Assembly (NCBI GenBank): GCA_016190985.1
Contig: JACPPI010000007.1
Location: 1-64,000, forward strand
Length of the DNA: 64,000 bases
Reading direction: 5' to 3'
DNA from: Opitutia bacterium
GTDB lineage: Bacteria; Verrucomicrobiota; Verrucomicrobiia; Opitutales; Opitutaceae
Shown here: piece after piece, positions 7,128-15,027 of the stretch
Layout: each line of letters starts with the position of its first letter
Position numbering within the stretch: the first letter of the stretch is position 1
The notes under the pieces: generated by a model
Databases searched by the model: none
Seen by the model: only the letters and a program-made list of their open reading frames with translations
Told to the model about the DNA's origin: nothing
Program-made: the position numbers and the translations under genes

Positions 7128-9224
7128 ATGAAATCCCCCCGCGTCACTGCGCTTCTCCTCACGCTGGCGTTGTCCGTGTCGGTCATTGCGGCGGACAAGC
7201 GCCCCCTCACCCCGCAGGATCTCTGGGCCGTCAAGCGCCTCAGCAGCCCGGCGGTCGCGCCCGACGGCAAATCGGTCGTGTTCACCGTCCAGGACTGGTC
7301 CATCGAGAAAAACAAAAGCACCTCCAGCCTCTGGCTCGTCGCCACCGCCGGCGGCGCCCCGCGCCGCCTGACCACGGCCGCGGGCACCGACAACGCCGCC
7401 ACCTGGAGCCCCGACGGCACGCGCCTCGCCTTCACCTCCAAGCGCGGGGACGACGAGGCCGCCGCGCTCTACGTCATGCGCACCGACGGCGGCGAACCGG
7501 AAAAAATCCTCGAGCTGCCGTTTGGCGTCTCCGCGCCCCGCTGGCTGCCGGACGGCACCGGCCTCGTGGTCGTCACCACCGTGATTCCCGAGCTGGCGGG
7601 CAAGCTCGCGAAGGAGGACCTCGCCGCGATGAAGAAGGAGATCAAGCGCCGCAAGGATTCCCAGATGACGGCCAAGGTCACCGAGCACCGCCAATACCGT
7701 TACTTCGACCACTACATCACCGACAGCGCCGCGCACCGCCTGCTAGTCGTCACGCTCGCCACCAGGGAGATCAGGGATCTCACCCCGAAGTGGGACCGGC
7801 TCTACACGGTCAGCGGCGAGGCCAACTATGACCTTTCGTCCGACGGCCATTGGATCGCGCTCACGATCAACACCACGCCCCCGCCCTACCGTGAGTTTCC
7901 CAACCACGACGTCTACCTGCTGCCGACCGACGGCTCGGGCGCGTTGAAAAACCTGACGCCCGAGAACCGCGGCGACGACACCGGCGCGGTGTTTGCCCCG
8001 GACGGCAAGTCGCTCGTTTTCGGCCGGCAGGAGACGCCCTACTACAGCGGCGAGTTCACGAAGCTCTGGCGCCACGATCTCGCGACCGGCAAGAACACCC
8101 CGCTGACCGAGGCGCTCGACTGCTCCTTCGACAACGTGAAGTTCTCCGCCGACGGCCAGACGCTGTGGGCCGCCGTCGAGTCGAAGGGCGTGGTGCCCGT
8201 CTTCCGGCTCAACGCCGACGGCACCGGCCTCGCCGCCGTGCACTCCGCCGGCACCTCCAGCAGCCTCGACCTCGCGGGCGGCATGCTGGTCTTCCTCAAC
8301 GACAACACCAGCCGGCCCAACGAGCTCTTCGCCCTCGACCCCGCCAGCGGCGCCGTGCGCCAGCTCACGCGCATCAACGACGACTTCATGGCCCAGATCG
8401 ATCTCGGCCGGGTCGAGAGCTACTGGTTCACCGGCGCGAACCACGACCAGGTCCACGGCTGGCTCGTCTATCCCCCGGGCTACGACGCGAACAGGAAGTA
8501 TCCGCTGATCGAGCTGATGCACGGCGGCCCCCACACGATGAACCGCGACAGCTGGAGCTACCGCTGGAACACCCAGTGCTTCGCCGCGCCGGGCTACATC
8601 GTCACCTGGGTCAACCGCCACGGCTCGACCGGCTTCAGCGAGCAGTTCGGCCGCAGCATCGTGAACCAGTGGGGCGACATGCCCTTCGAGGACATCATGA
8701 AGAGCGTCGACTTCCTCATGAAGAAGCTGCCCAACATCGACCCCGACCGCCTCGCCGCCGCCGGCGCCAGCTACGGCGGCTACATGGCCGCGTGGGTGCT
8801 CGGCCACACCGACCGCTTCAAGGCCATCATCGACCACGCCGGCGTGAACAGCTCCTACGCCCAATACGCCACCGACGTCCCGCACGGCTTCCCCGAGGTC
8901 ATGGGCGGCAAGCCCTGGGACAACCTTGAGGGCATGCAGAAACAGAACCCGATGTTCTACGCGAAAAACTTCAAGACCCCGACGCTCGTCCTCCACGGCG
9001 AACTCGACTACCGCGTGCCCTATGGCAACGGCCTCGAGCTCTACGGCGTGCTCCAGGCGATGGGCGTGCCGTCGCGCCTCGTGGTCTTCCCGGACGAGAA
9101 CCACTGGGTGCTCAAGCCGCAGAACGCCATCCACTGGCACTGGGAGATGCAGAACTGGCTCAGCCGCCACATCGGCGGCAAACCCGTGATCGAGAAACCG
9201 GTGTTCGACACGGAAAGCAAATAA
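7128..9224 (+). CDS. Prolyl oligopeptidase family (S9) serine peptidase, exported
   Basis: The 698-residue product starts with a signal peptide (MKSPRVTALLLTLALSVSVI ending near AA-D). An N-terminal beta-propeller of WD40-like repeats (WSPDGTRLAFTSK, FAPDGKSLVFGR, FSADGQTLWAA) is followed by an alpha/beta-hydrolase domain. The nucleophile is S548 in GASYGGYMA, the acid is probably D627 in GELDYRVP, and the base is H659 in ENHW. This is the acylaminoacyl-peptidase / DPP-IV branch of S9, which cleaves short peptides, probably in the periplasm. The TAA stop lies in the terminal arm of the following hairpin element. A strong intrinsic terminator follows. Confidence 0.93.
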   Translation: MKSPRVTALLLTLALSVSVIAADKRPLTPQDLWAVKRLSSPAVAPDGKSVVFTVQDWSIEKNKSTSSLWLVATAGGAPRRLTTAAGTDNAATWSPDGTRLAFTSKRGDDEAAALYVMRTDGGEPEKILELPFGVSAPRWLPDGTGLVVVTTVIPELAGKLAKEDLAAMKKEIKRRKDSQMTAKVTEHRQYRYFDHYITDSAAHRLLVVTLATREIRDLTPKWDRLYTVSGEANYDLSSDGHWIALTINTTPPPYREFPNHDVYLLPTDGSGALKNLTPENRGDDTGAVFAPDGKSLVFGRQETPYYSGEFTKLWRHDLATGKNTPLTEALDCSFDNVKFSADGQTLWAAVESKGVVPVFRLNADGTGLAAVHSAGTSSSLDLAGGMLVFLNDNTSRPNELFALDPASGAVRQLTRINDDFMAQIDLGRVESYWFTGANHDQVHGWLVYPPGYDANRKYPLIELMHGGPHTMNRDSWSYRWNTQCFAAPGYIVTWVNRHGSTGFSEQFGRSIVNQWGDMPFEDIMKSVDFLMKKLPNIDPDRLAAAGASYGGYMAAWVLGHTDRFKAIIDHAGVNSSYAQYATDVPHGFPEVMGGKPWDNLEGMQKQNPMFYAKNFKTPTLVLHGELDYRVPYGNGLELYGVLQAMGVPSRLVVFPDENHWVLKPQNAIHWHWEMQNWLSRHIGGKPVIEKPVFDTESK

Positions 9225-9284
9225 GGCGGGCGTCGGTTTCCACACCGACGCCAGTCGCCGATGTGGAAATCGGCGACCACCTTA
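9222..9284. repeat. Twin-hairpin repeat with 8-base complementary loops
   Basis: Outer arms TAAGGCGG/CCACCTTA (one mismatch) enclose hairpin GGCGTCGG-TTTCCACA-CCGACGCC and hairpin GTCGCCGA-TGTGGAAA-TCGGCGAC. The two 8-base loops are exact reverse complements, so a kissing-loop interaction is possible. The first TAA is the stop codon of the S9 peptidase gene. Confidence 0.85.
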
Positions 9285-9292
9285 AACAAGCA

Positions 9293-9322
9293 GGCGCCGG
9301 TGATTACACCGGCGCCTTTTTT
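9293..9322 (+). terminator. Rho-independent terminator after the S9 peptidase gene
   Basis: A 10-bp perfect stem GGCGCCGGTG/CACCGGCGCC with an ATTA loop is followed directly by six T residues. It lies about 70 bases after the S9 peptidase stop. From here to the next gene end at 9570 there is no coding sequence; the space holds two further repeats and a CCCGGGA-rich stretch of unknown role. Confidence 0.92.
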
Positions 9323-9483
9323 ATGGCCAGCGGCCGCCGAAGCGGTCGGGGGTCGCAGCACTCAATGGTGCTGTTTAGAGGCGCGGCGCCGCGGGGCGGC
9401 ACAGCGCAAGGGGTAAGCGGACCAAAAAACCTTCTCCCGGAATTATCGCACAAATCCCGGGAAAAACCACCGGGAGTTATTCA

Positions 9484-9509
9484 CCAGCCTTCGCCAAGCC
9501 TACGGCTGG
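9484..9509. repeat. Short hairpin repeat, second copy (CCAGCC/GGCTGG)
   Basis: Arms CCAGCC/GGCTGG surround the loop TTCGCCAAGCCTAC, almost the same as the loop of the copy in the lipoate ligase gene (TTCGCCAAGGCTTC). The stem sequence differs but pairing is kept, so the structure covaries around a conserved loop. Confidence 0.65.
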
Positions 9510-9523
9510 CACAACGGCTTTAG

Positions 9524-9584
9524 GGTGGAGCGGCCTGACCCCAGGACGCTGGCTGAAAACGCGCTGGGGTCAGCGCGTTCCACC
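9524..9584. repeat. GGTGGAGCG twin-hairpin element, copy A
   Basis: This 61-base element has ends GGTGGAGCG and CGTTCCACC. Inside are hairpin CCTG-ACCC-CAGG and hairpin GCGCTG-GGGT-CAGCGC, whose loops ACCC and GGGT are complementary. Copies B (39.2 kb) and C (50.3 kb) share the design. The element overlaps the 3' end of the GNAT gene and supplies its TGA stop, so the last residues GGTR come from it. Confidence 0.85.
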
Positions 9585-10115
9585 TTTCGGCGCCGCCAGA
9601 CTGTAGACAAAGTGGTCCACATGGCGGTCGTAGAGCCACTCGGCTTTCTTGAGGAGGCTCACCTGCTTGAAGCCCAGCCGGAGCGGGATTTTCTGGGCGC
9701 GGATGTTGCCCGTGGCGACGGCCACGACCACTTGCCTGAGCTGCAGCTCGGTGAAGGCGTGCTCGATCACGGCGCGGCAACAGAGCGTCATGATGCCCCG
9801 CCCCGCGCTATCGGGTGCGATCCAGTAGGCGGGAAACCCGACCCGGTTCGCCCAGTCGATCCGGTTGTGGCCGATGACCCCGGCCAGTTGCCCCATCGAC
9901 CAGATGCCGGAGGTGAAGGCGCGCGACTCCCGGTCGTCGCGCCCGGTGCCGGCGATGTAGGCCGCGCTGTCCGCGACCGTCTGGGTCGCGTCCACCCACG
10001 GCAGCCATTCGCGCAAGGCGACGCGGTGGGTCTCGATCACCGCGAATAGCGCCGGTGCGTCGCCGGGCTGCAACGGCCGCAGCTCCAGGCCGGGGGTTAT
10101 TTTGCGGGAGAACAT
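9570..10115 (-). CDS. GNAT family N-acetyltransferase (RimJ/RimL-like)
   Basis: The 181-residue protein starts LELRPLQPGDAPALFAVIE and contains GFPAYWIAPDSAGRGIMT, the acetyl-CoA-binding Q/RxxGxG/A region of GNAT enzymes (SAGRGI). NIRAQKIPLRLGFKQV is the typical N-terminal-protein acetyltransferase ending (usually NxxSxxxxxxxGF). RimL-like proteins acetylate ribosomal protein N-termini or small amines; the substrate is unknown here. The ATG at 10115 is preferred to one 12 codons upstream because homology begins at MFSRKITPGLELRP. The stop is inside a repeat element, so the original C-terminus may have been replaced. Confidence 0.8.
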   Translation of the reverse strand: MFSRKITPGLELRPLQPGDAPALFAVIETHRVALREWLPWVDATQTVADSAAYIAGTGRDDRESRAFTSGIWSMGQLAGVIGHNRIDWANRVGFPAYWIAPDSAGRGIMTLCCRAVIEHAFTELQLRQVVVAVATGNIRAQKIPLRLGFKQVSLLKKAEWLYDRHVDHFVYSLAAPKGGTR

Positions 10116-10184
10116 CAAATCTTTTGTTACAAACACTGCCAAGAAGGGCAAAGCGACTCATTGCTGTCGCTAGATGATGCCCGT

Positions 10185-10970
10185 TCACATGTGCTTTGGA
10201 ACAGCGATCATTTCACCTTTTTTCGGCGCAGCATAGCCCCGAGACTTAGCTCTTTCAGGGTCTCCATCCTGATGACCTAAAACCAATATTCCTTCGCGCG
10301 CCAAACGTTTGCGTGTATCACGCACTCGTTTCATCGGGTCTTTTTGCCTAGCCACAGTTTCGATCGCGACGCGCGGAATAATTTTTCCTTGCGCGAGGCG
10401 AAATAGTTCGTCGATGCGCAGCTGTCCACTCGGGTGGGAAAAGATTTGCTTCCGCACCTGCTCATCGAGGGTGGCGAGAAAACTAACAGGCAGGGCCCCG
10501 TCGCGCACCAGCCAACGGATGGACTCCTTCCCTTTGGCGCTGAGAGATCCCTTCCGGTCGCGATTGAGACCAGCGCGCAGCACTCCGGGCGTCACCCGTA
10601 TTAGTCCGATCGAGAATCGTGATTTCGTATCATCGATCTTCACCAACAGGCAGATTTCCCCCATTGCCTCCGCCGGGATCATCCAATCATTGAGCACGGT
10701 GCATTTGATGTCGACCTCCGCGCCGCGGATGGCGGCATCCAACTTCTCGCCATCAGGCAGCTCAAAATCGAACTTGAATAGGATTTCAACTTTCGTGCCG
10801 ATGTAGGTTTTCTCTGTTTTCTCCAACGCGGCCACCGCCCACCGTCCGGTGCGCATGCCATCGATCACCTCATCAAGTGCTCGGCGCAAAGTCTCGGCGG
10901 CCTGTTGCTCGAAACCGTTTTGCTGCAGGAAGAATTCGACCACCTTGCCCAATTTCTTGTCTCGGGGCAT
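10185..10970 (-). CDS. NaeI-family type II restriction endonuclease
   Basis: This 261-residue protein aligns with NaeI, which cuts GCCGGC and needs a second site for activation. KTEKTYIGTKVEI, EVDIK, GEICLLVKIDD, KESIRWLV and the C-terminal MKRVRDTRKRLAREGILVLG are family landmarks. E62, D78, D87 and K89 fall with the same spacing as the published NaeI catalytic residues E70, D86, D95 and K97, so the active site looks intact. The recognition sequence is inferred from the family. The gene follows a C5-cytosine methyltransferase by 8 bases on the same strand, forming a compact R-M operon. Confidence 0.9.
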   Translation of the reverse strand: MPRDKKLGKVVEFFLQQNGFEQQAAETLRRALDEVIDGMRTGRWAVAALEKTEKTYIGTKVEILFKFDFELPDGEKLDAAIRGAEVDIKCTVLNDWMIPAEAMGEICLLVKIDDTKSRFSIGLIRVTPGVLRAGLNRDRKGSLSAKGKESIRWLVRDGALPVSFLATLDEQVRKQIFSHPSGQLRIDELFRLAQGKIIPRVAIETVARQKDPMKRVRDTRKRLAREGILVLGHQDGDPERAKSRGYAAPKKGEMIAVPKHM

Positions 10971-10978
10971 GATAGAAT

Positions 10979-11977
10979 TCAGTTGCTGGCGGTCTGTAGG
11001 CTGGGATTGCCCGAGATAGCGTATCGAATCCTAAGGGCCACCGCTTTGGCCACAGGCGGAGGAAACGCATTGCCGATTTGGCGATAGGCCGCCGTCTTAC
11101 CGCCAGTAAACTGCCAGTGATCGGGGAAACCCTGAATACGTGCGGCCATGCGGACGGTGAGCCTGGGCATACCTTCAAATCGTGGAGGCGGTGGCGCATC
11201 GGCCAGGGATTTTCCATTCACGCCGAGAGAGGCCCAGGCCTTGCGCGCTCTCGTGGGCCCCAAGTCGGCCCCGCCGTGTTTCTTGGACCCGCCAACCAGG
11301 GTGGGCGCAATTTCATTGGCGTGTGCGGCCCATGACAGGGCTCCCTCCCAACCTCCTGCGGCCATCAAATCAACTAGGGTTTCACCGACCGTTTTTGGAT
11401 GCGCCCCATCGGTCAGTGGAATAGGACTGTGAAAGTTGACGGCCAAATCCTTGCGGATAGCGACAATCACCACTCGGGGCCTTAATTGCGGCACCCCAAA
11501 CTCAGAGGCATTTAAGAGGTGCCAGCTGGATTCGTAGCCAAGGATGGAAAGCTTTCGCTTAAGACTCAGCCGATAATCGGTAAAGACCGCATCGAGAAAA
11601 CCGCGCACGTTTTCAAGCAAGACAGCCTTGGGTCGGCACTCCTCCACTAGCCGCAGAGCTTCAGGAAAAAGATCTCTTTCATCTTCCGAGCCCAATTGCT
11701 TTCCGGCCTTGGAAAACGGGGGACACGGCACGCCACCGGCAAGCAAATCGACACCTTTATATGCCTTGGCCGAAAACAGCCGCACATCCCGCTCAACAAC
11801 ATTCCAATGCGGACGGTTTAAGCGCAGCGTGGCGCAGGCATGTGGGTCAATCTCTACTTGGGCGACATGACCGAAACCCGCGCCTTCCAAGCCCAAGGCT
11901 TGGCCGCCTGCGCCTGCGCATATTTCAACGCACGTCAGGTGTGGTTTGGGCGTGGGGTTTGTTCGGGAGGGCTTCAC
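10979..11977 (-). CDS. DNA C5-cytosine methyltransferase of the NaeI-like system
   Basis: The 332-residue protein has the ordered C5-methyltransferase motifs: I as EICAGAGGQALGLE, IV as GGVPCPPFSKAG with the catalytic Cys, VI as ENVRGF, VIII as LRPRVVIVA and X as YRQIGNAFPPPVA. It transfers a methyl group from SAM to cytosine and should protect the site cut by the neighbouring NaeI-like nuclease. The short target-recognition region (about 190-270) is consistent with a single-specificity enzyme. It is the first gene of the R-M operon; no controller gene is visible. Confidence 0.93.
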   Translation of the reverse strand: MKPSRTNPTPKPHLTCVEICAGAGGQALGLEGAGFGHVAQVEIDPHACATLRLNRPHWNVVERDVRLFSAKAYKGVDLLAGGVPCPPFSKAGKQLGSEDERDLFPEALRLVEECRPKAVLLENVRGFLDAVFTDYRLSLKRKLSILGYESSWHLLNASEFGVPQLRPRVVIVAIRKDLAVNFHSPIPLTDGAHPKTVGETLVDLMAAGGWEGALSWAAHANEIAPTLVGGSKKHGGADLGPTRARKAWASLGVNGKSLADAPPPPRFEGMPRLTVRMAARIQGFPDHWQFTGGKTAAYRQIGNAFPPPVAKAVALRIRYAISGNPSLQTASN

Positions 11978-12068
11978 GGGCTCTTAGCGTCTAAATTTAA
12001 GAGAGAGACCTTCAAGACATTTGTGCGGTGTTGCGGCACCTGTTGGAGGCAAACATGCATCGGCATTT

Positions 12069-13421
12069 CTAAGAAACCCTCACCAGTGTGATCACGCACT
12101 CGAGGTGGCGCGTCTGCGGAAAAAGGTCGAAGGGCTGCACGGCCGTCAGCCGGTAACCGGCGGCAAGGAAGCCCTTGAGGTCGCGCATCTGCGTGGCCGG
12201 GTCGCAGGAGACATAGACGACGGCCCGAGGGCCGAAGGCGAAAAGCTGCGCAAGAAAGGTCTCGTCGCAACCCCTGCGGGGCGGATCGATCACGACCGCG
12301 GTGTCAGCGGGTGGGAATTCCAGTCCGGCGAAGATCTGTGCGGCGTCGCCGGCGCGGAAGGTGGCGTTGGCGATGCCGTTGGCCGCGGCGTTCTCCGTGG
12401 CGAACTTCACCGAGGTCGCGCTCAGCTCGATGCCAGTGACCCGTTCGAAGGCCGGCGCGCAACTCAGGGCGAAGAGCCCGCTGCCGCAGTAAGCATCGAC
12501 CAGGAACCCGGCCCCGCTGCCGGCGGCCTGTTCGCGCACGTAACCGGTGAAGGCCGGCAGAATGAACGGGTTGTTCTGGAAAAAATCACGGGCGAGGAAG
12601 TGGAGACGGAGCGGCTTTGCCGCTCCGAGTTGAGAGTTGAGAGTTGAGGGTTGAGAGTCGATTGCTTCGTGGATCACGGCGTCGTAATCCGTGATGACAC
12701 CTTCCTGGGCGTGCCGAAGCAGGAGTGTCGCGTCGCGTTTGTATTCGCCGGCGGCGAGGCGGGCCTGGGTCTTGGCGCGGGCTTCGGGCAGCTTGGCGTT
12801 GATCTCTGCTGTGGCGATCGGGCAGACCGGCACATCGACGATCTCGAAGCGCGAGCCCTGTTTGAGGAAGCCGATGGGGTGGCTCTCTCTTGTTACTTGT
12901 TCCTTGGCACTTGTTACTTCTTTCCGGCGCGTATGCGCCGAAAAGTGCGGCGTGATCTTGGAGCGGTAGCCGAACTCCCGTGGCGAGCCGATGACGGGCG
13001 CGACGGGAAACTCCACCCCGGCCATGTATTTCAGCAGCTCCTCGACCTGCTGGCGCTTCCACTTCAGCTGCTCGGCGTAGGTGAGGTGCTGGTATTGGCA
13101 GCCGCCGCAGCGGCCGAACAGCGGGCACTTCGGGGCAATCCGGTGCGGCGACGGCGCGAGCACCGCGAGCAGGTCGGCCTCGGAGTAGTTCTTGTGGTTG
13201 CGGTAGACGCGCACGCGCACCTTCTCGCCCGGCAGGGTGAAGGGAACCATCACAACCCAACCCGAAACGGATTGGGTTGGTTGCGAGTTGAGAGCTGAGC
13301 GTTGAGAGACCGGAAGCGAGACACGGCCCAGCCCCACGCCGAGATTGGTCAGCGTCGCGATCTCCAGCTCCAGTTCGTGGTGATAGGGGAGCGGCTGGTC
13401 GTTGAATTTTTTCTTGGCCAC
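12069..13421 (-). CDS. rlmD: 23S rRNA (uracil-5-)-methyltransferase, RlmD/RumA family
   Basis: The 450-residue enzyme has an N-terminal TRAM-like domain, an Fe-S cluster motif CPLFGRCGGCQYQHL, a SAM domain (FLVDAYCGSGLFAL) and the catalytic YVSCDPATQ with the nucleophilic cysteine. It should make 5-methyluridine in 23S rRNA (or tRNA, in the TrmA branch). The GTG at 13421 is preferred; a longer frame to 13460 runs into a repeat element. Three separate arrays of 7-base units lie in frame (about residues 37-46, 167-178 and 254-265), coding Ser/Gln/Thr-rich inserts such as SQPSTLNSQL that relatives lack. Confidence 0.88.
   Translation of the reverse strand: MAKKKFNDQPLPYHHELELEIATLTNLGVGLGRVSLPVSQRSALNSQPTQSVSGWVVMVPFTLPGEKVRVRVYRNHKNYSEADLLAVLAPSPHRIAPKCPLFGRCGGCQYQHLTYAEQLKWKRQQVEELLKYMAGVEFPVAPVIGSPREFGYRSKITPHFSAHTRRKEVTSAKEQVTRESHPIGFLKQGSRFEIVDVPVCPIATAEINAKLPEARAKTQARLAAGEYKRDATLLLRHAQEGVITDYDAVIHEAIDSQPSTLNSQLGAAKPLRLHFLARDFFQNNPFILPAFTGYVREQAAGSGAGFLVDAYCGSGLFALSCAPAFERVTGIELSATSVKFATENAAANGIANATFRAGDAAQIFAGLEFPPADTAVVIDPPRRGCDETFLAQLFAFGPRAVVYVSCDPATQMRDLKGFLAAGYRLTAVQPFDLFPQTRHLECVITLVRVS
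12627..12661. repeat. Heptad array, five GAGTTGA-type units, in frame in rlmD
   Basis: Five consecutive 7-base units read GAGTTGA, GAGTTGA, GAGTTGA, GGGTTGA and GAGTCGA. They are preceded by the hairpin GGAGCGGCTTTGCCGCTCC. The array is translated in frame on the minus strand. Confidence 0.88.
12889..12923. repeat. Heptad array, five CTTGTTA-type units, in frame in rlmD
   Basis: Five consecutive 7-base units read CTTGTTA, CTTGTTC, CTTGGCA, CTTGTTA and CTTCTTT. The unit sequence is unrelated to the other two arrays in the same gene, but the period is the same. It is translated in frame as a TSAKEQVTRE-like insert. Confidence 0.85.
13285..13312. repeat. Heptad array, GAGTTGA-type, in frame near the start of rlmD
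   Basis: Units GAGTTGA, GAGCTGA, GCGTTGA and a partial GAGACCG form a four-unit array of the same type as the one near 12.63 kb. It is translated in frame as VSQRSALNSQ. Confidence 0.78.
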
Positions 13422-13494
13422 GAGAAGGCACAAAAAGTCACAAAAACAAAAGGTTCCCAATCCTTTTCGTGTCTCTTAGTGACTCTTTGTGGCC
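13416..13494. repeat. Inverted pair of 10-base-unit arrays between divergent genes
   Basis: Left units CACGAGAAGG, CACAAAAAGT, CACAAAAACA face right units that read, on the other strand, CACAAAGAGT, CACTAAGAGA, CACGAAAAGG. The ends are GGCCAC/GTGGCC. Each end supplies a GTG start codon: GTGGCC begins both rlmD (leftward) and the SpoU-type methyltransferase (rightward). The pair could form a long imperfect stem. Confidence 0.82.
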
Positions 13495-14298
13495 ATCCTT
13501 CCAGAAAAGATCACCAGTCTCCAGAATCCCCGCATCAAACAGCTCGTGAAGCTGCGCGACCGGCGCGAGCGCGACGACGCAGGCCTGTTCCTGATCGAGG
13601 GCTACCGCGAAATCCGCCGGGCACTGGAGAAAGGCGTCCGGCCCAAGGAGCTGTATTTCAGCCCCGGGTGGTTTCTGGGCGAGAACGAGCCTGCGCTGAT
13701 CGACCAGGCGAAGCAGGCGGGGGCGCAGTTGTTCGAACTGTCGAAGGACGCTTTCGCCAAGGTCGCCTACCGCGAACGGCCCGACGGCCTGCTGGCGGTG
13801 GCCACGCAATGGAAACACGCACTGACCGACCTGAGGCTCGGCCCCCACCCATTCCTGTTGGTCGTCGAGTCCATCGAGAAGCCGGGCAACCTCGGCACCA
13901 TCCTCCGCAGCGCCGACGCCGCCGGCTGCGACGCCGTGATCGTGTGCGACGCCGTGACCGACATCTTCAACCCCAATGTCGTGCGCGCCTCGACCGGCGT
14001 GCTCTTTTCCGTGCCGATCATAGTGGCCGAGAGCGCCGCTGTGCAGGCGTTTTTGGTCGAGAAGGGCATTCGCATCGTCGCCACCACGCCCGACACGCCG
14101 AATCTTTACACCAAGGCCGATCTGCGCGGCGCGCTGGCGATCGTCATGGGCAGCGAGCAATACGGGCTGAGCCCGTTCTGGCTCAAGGAAAGCAACCTGC
14201 TTGTCCGCATCCCGATGGCCGGCCAGGCCGACTCGCTCAACGTCGCCATGGCGACCATCATCACGCTCTTCGAGGCCGTGCGGCAGCGGAACTGCTAA
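13489..14298 (+). CDS. TrmH/SpoU family RNA 2'-O-methyltransferase
   Basis: The 269-residue product has an N-terminal RNA-binding domain (SLQNPRIKQLVKLRDRRERD, then GLFLIEGYREI) and a SPOUT methyltransferase domain. That domain carries the three SpoU motifs ESIEKPGNLGTILRSADA, AIVMGSEQYGLS and VRIPMAGQADSLNVAMA. It should methylate a ribose 2'-OH in rRNA or tRNA with SAM; the nearest named relatives are the 23S rRNA enzymes RlmB and TsnR. The GTG start lies in the repeat element shared with divergent rlmD. The original start may have been further in, near ITSLQNP. Confidence 0.9.
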   Translation: MAILPEKITSLQNPRIKQLVKLRDRRERDDAGLFLIEGYREIRRALEKGVRPKELYFSPGWFLGENEPALIDQAKQAGAQLFELSKDAFAKVAYRERPDGLLAVATQWKHALTDLRLGPHPFLLVVESIEKPGNLGTILRSADAAGCDAVIVCDAVTDIFNPNVVRASTGVLFSVPIIVAESAAVQAFLVEKGIRIVATTPDTPNLYTKADLRGALAIVMGSEQYGLSPFWLKESNLLVRIPMAGQADSLNVAMATIITLFEAVRQRNC

Positions 14299-14328
14299 GA
14301 AAACGCAGCACGGTCCGTTTATTGTGAT

Positions 14329-14835
14329 ATGAAGCTATCGGCATTTTGGCTCTGTGTGCTCCTGCCCACTTTTTGCTTCGGCAGCGGTGTATTGCGAAAA
14401 CCTGCAGTGCTCATCATGCCCGATTTGGTCGAGTTTCGGGCAGGAAGCGTCTATTTACTCAGGGCGGAAATAGGCTTTCGGTGGGACGAGCAGGAGCCTT
14501 TAAAAATTAATGTTTGGCAGAGAGAAAAATCAGGCAAACGGGAATGGCTATTGGGCGATGTTCAGATTTTTGACGAAAACGGAAGAGAACTAGAGCGGCA
14601 GTTCTTCATGTCGATTCCACCTATGCCAGACGGCGAAGTGGTCATCTACCCTGGCGAATATAAACGTTTGGGTTTCTTTGTTTGGAACGGCAGCGTGATA
14701 TTTCCGCGCTCAGGAAATTACTACGTCATCGCCACATTTAACGACGCTTGGATGGGGAAGAAGAACGTCATTTTCACGACGAGCAAACGCTGGTTTAAGG
14801 TGGTCGAGGCACCGCCAAAGAAAAGCAGTCTATAA
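14329..14835 (+). CDS. Hypothetical exported protein, low GC
   Basis: I do not recognise this 168-residue protein. It starts with a likely signal peptide or lipoprotein-type sequence (MKLSAFWLCVLLPTFCFGSG). The rest is rich in beta-strand-like segments (SVYLLRAEIGFRWDEQ, GEVVIYPGEYKRLGFFVW, NYYVIATFNDAW) that suggest an immunoglobulin-like or jelly-roll domain. Base composition is clearly more AT-rich than its neighbours, with many A/T third positions, which suggests recent transfer. It is followed directly by an oleD remnant and a mazEF pair, so the block looks like an insertion. Confidence 0.65.
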   Translation: MKLSAFWLCVLLPTFCFGSGVLRKPAVLIMPDLVEFRAGSVYLLRAEIGFRWDEQEPLKINVWQREKSGKREWLLGDVQIFDENGRELERQFFMSIPPMPDGEVVIYPGEYKRLGFFVWNGSVIFPRSGNYYVIATFNDAWMGKKNVIFTTSKRWFKVVEAPPKKSSL

Positions 14836-14844
14836 TCTAATCCC

Positions 14845-14980
14845 GAAGATTTCAGGTGCTCGATCAGCTCCGCGGTGCCGGTAGCCATGGAGATATTCGG
14901 TGCGTAGCCGAGATCGCGGCGGGCGGCGGAGATGTCGAACCAGTGGTCGGTGGCCATTTCCTTGGCGGCGAAGCGACGAC
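14845..14980 (-). pseudogene. 3'-end fragment of an oleD-like dehydrogenase gene
   Basis: On the minus strand the stretch reads RFAAKEMATDHWFDISAARR and continues DLGYAPNISMATGTAELIEH. It matches the last 45 or so residues of the intact OleD-like protein encoded at 15.66-16.70 kb, which reads RFVAKEMATDHWFNISAARR at the same place. There is no start and no upstream part, and the stop has been lost, so this is a remnant of a duplicated copy. Its position beside a low-GC gene and mazEF suggests that the duplication accompanied their insertion. Confidence 0.85.
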
Positions 14981-15027
14981 AAGGAGTTTGCACTTGCTTG
15001 AGTCGGGGAGGTAATTACATTGTGACT

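Noticed and set aside
12627-12661. CRISPR array
   Set aside because: The 7-base units are contiguous without spacers, and no cas genes are in the window.
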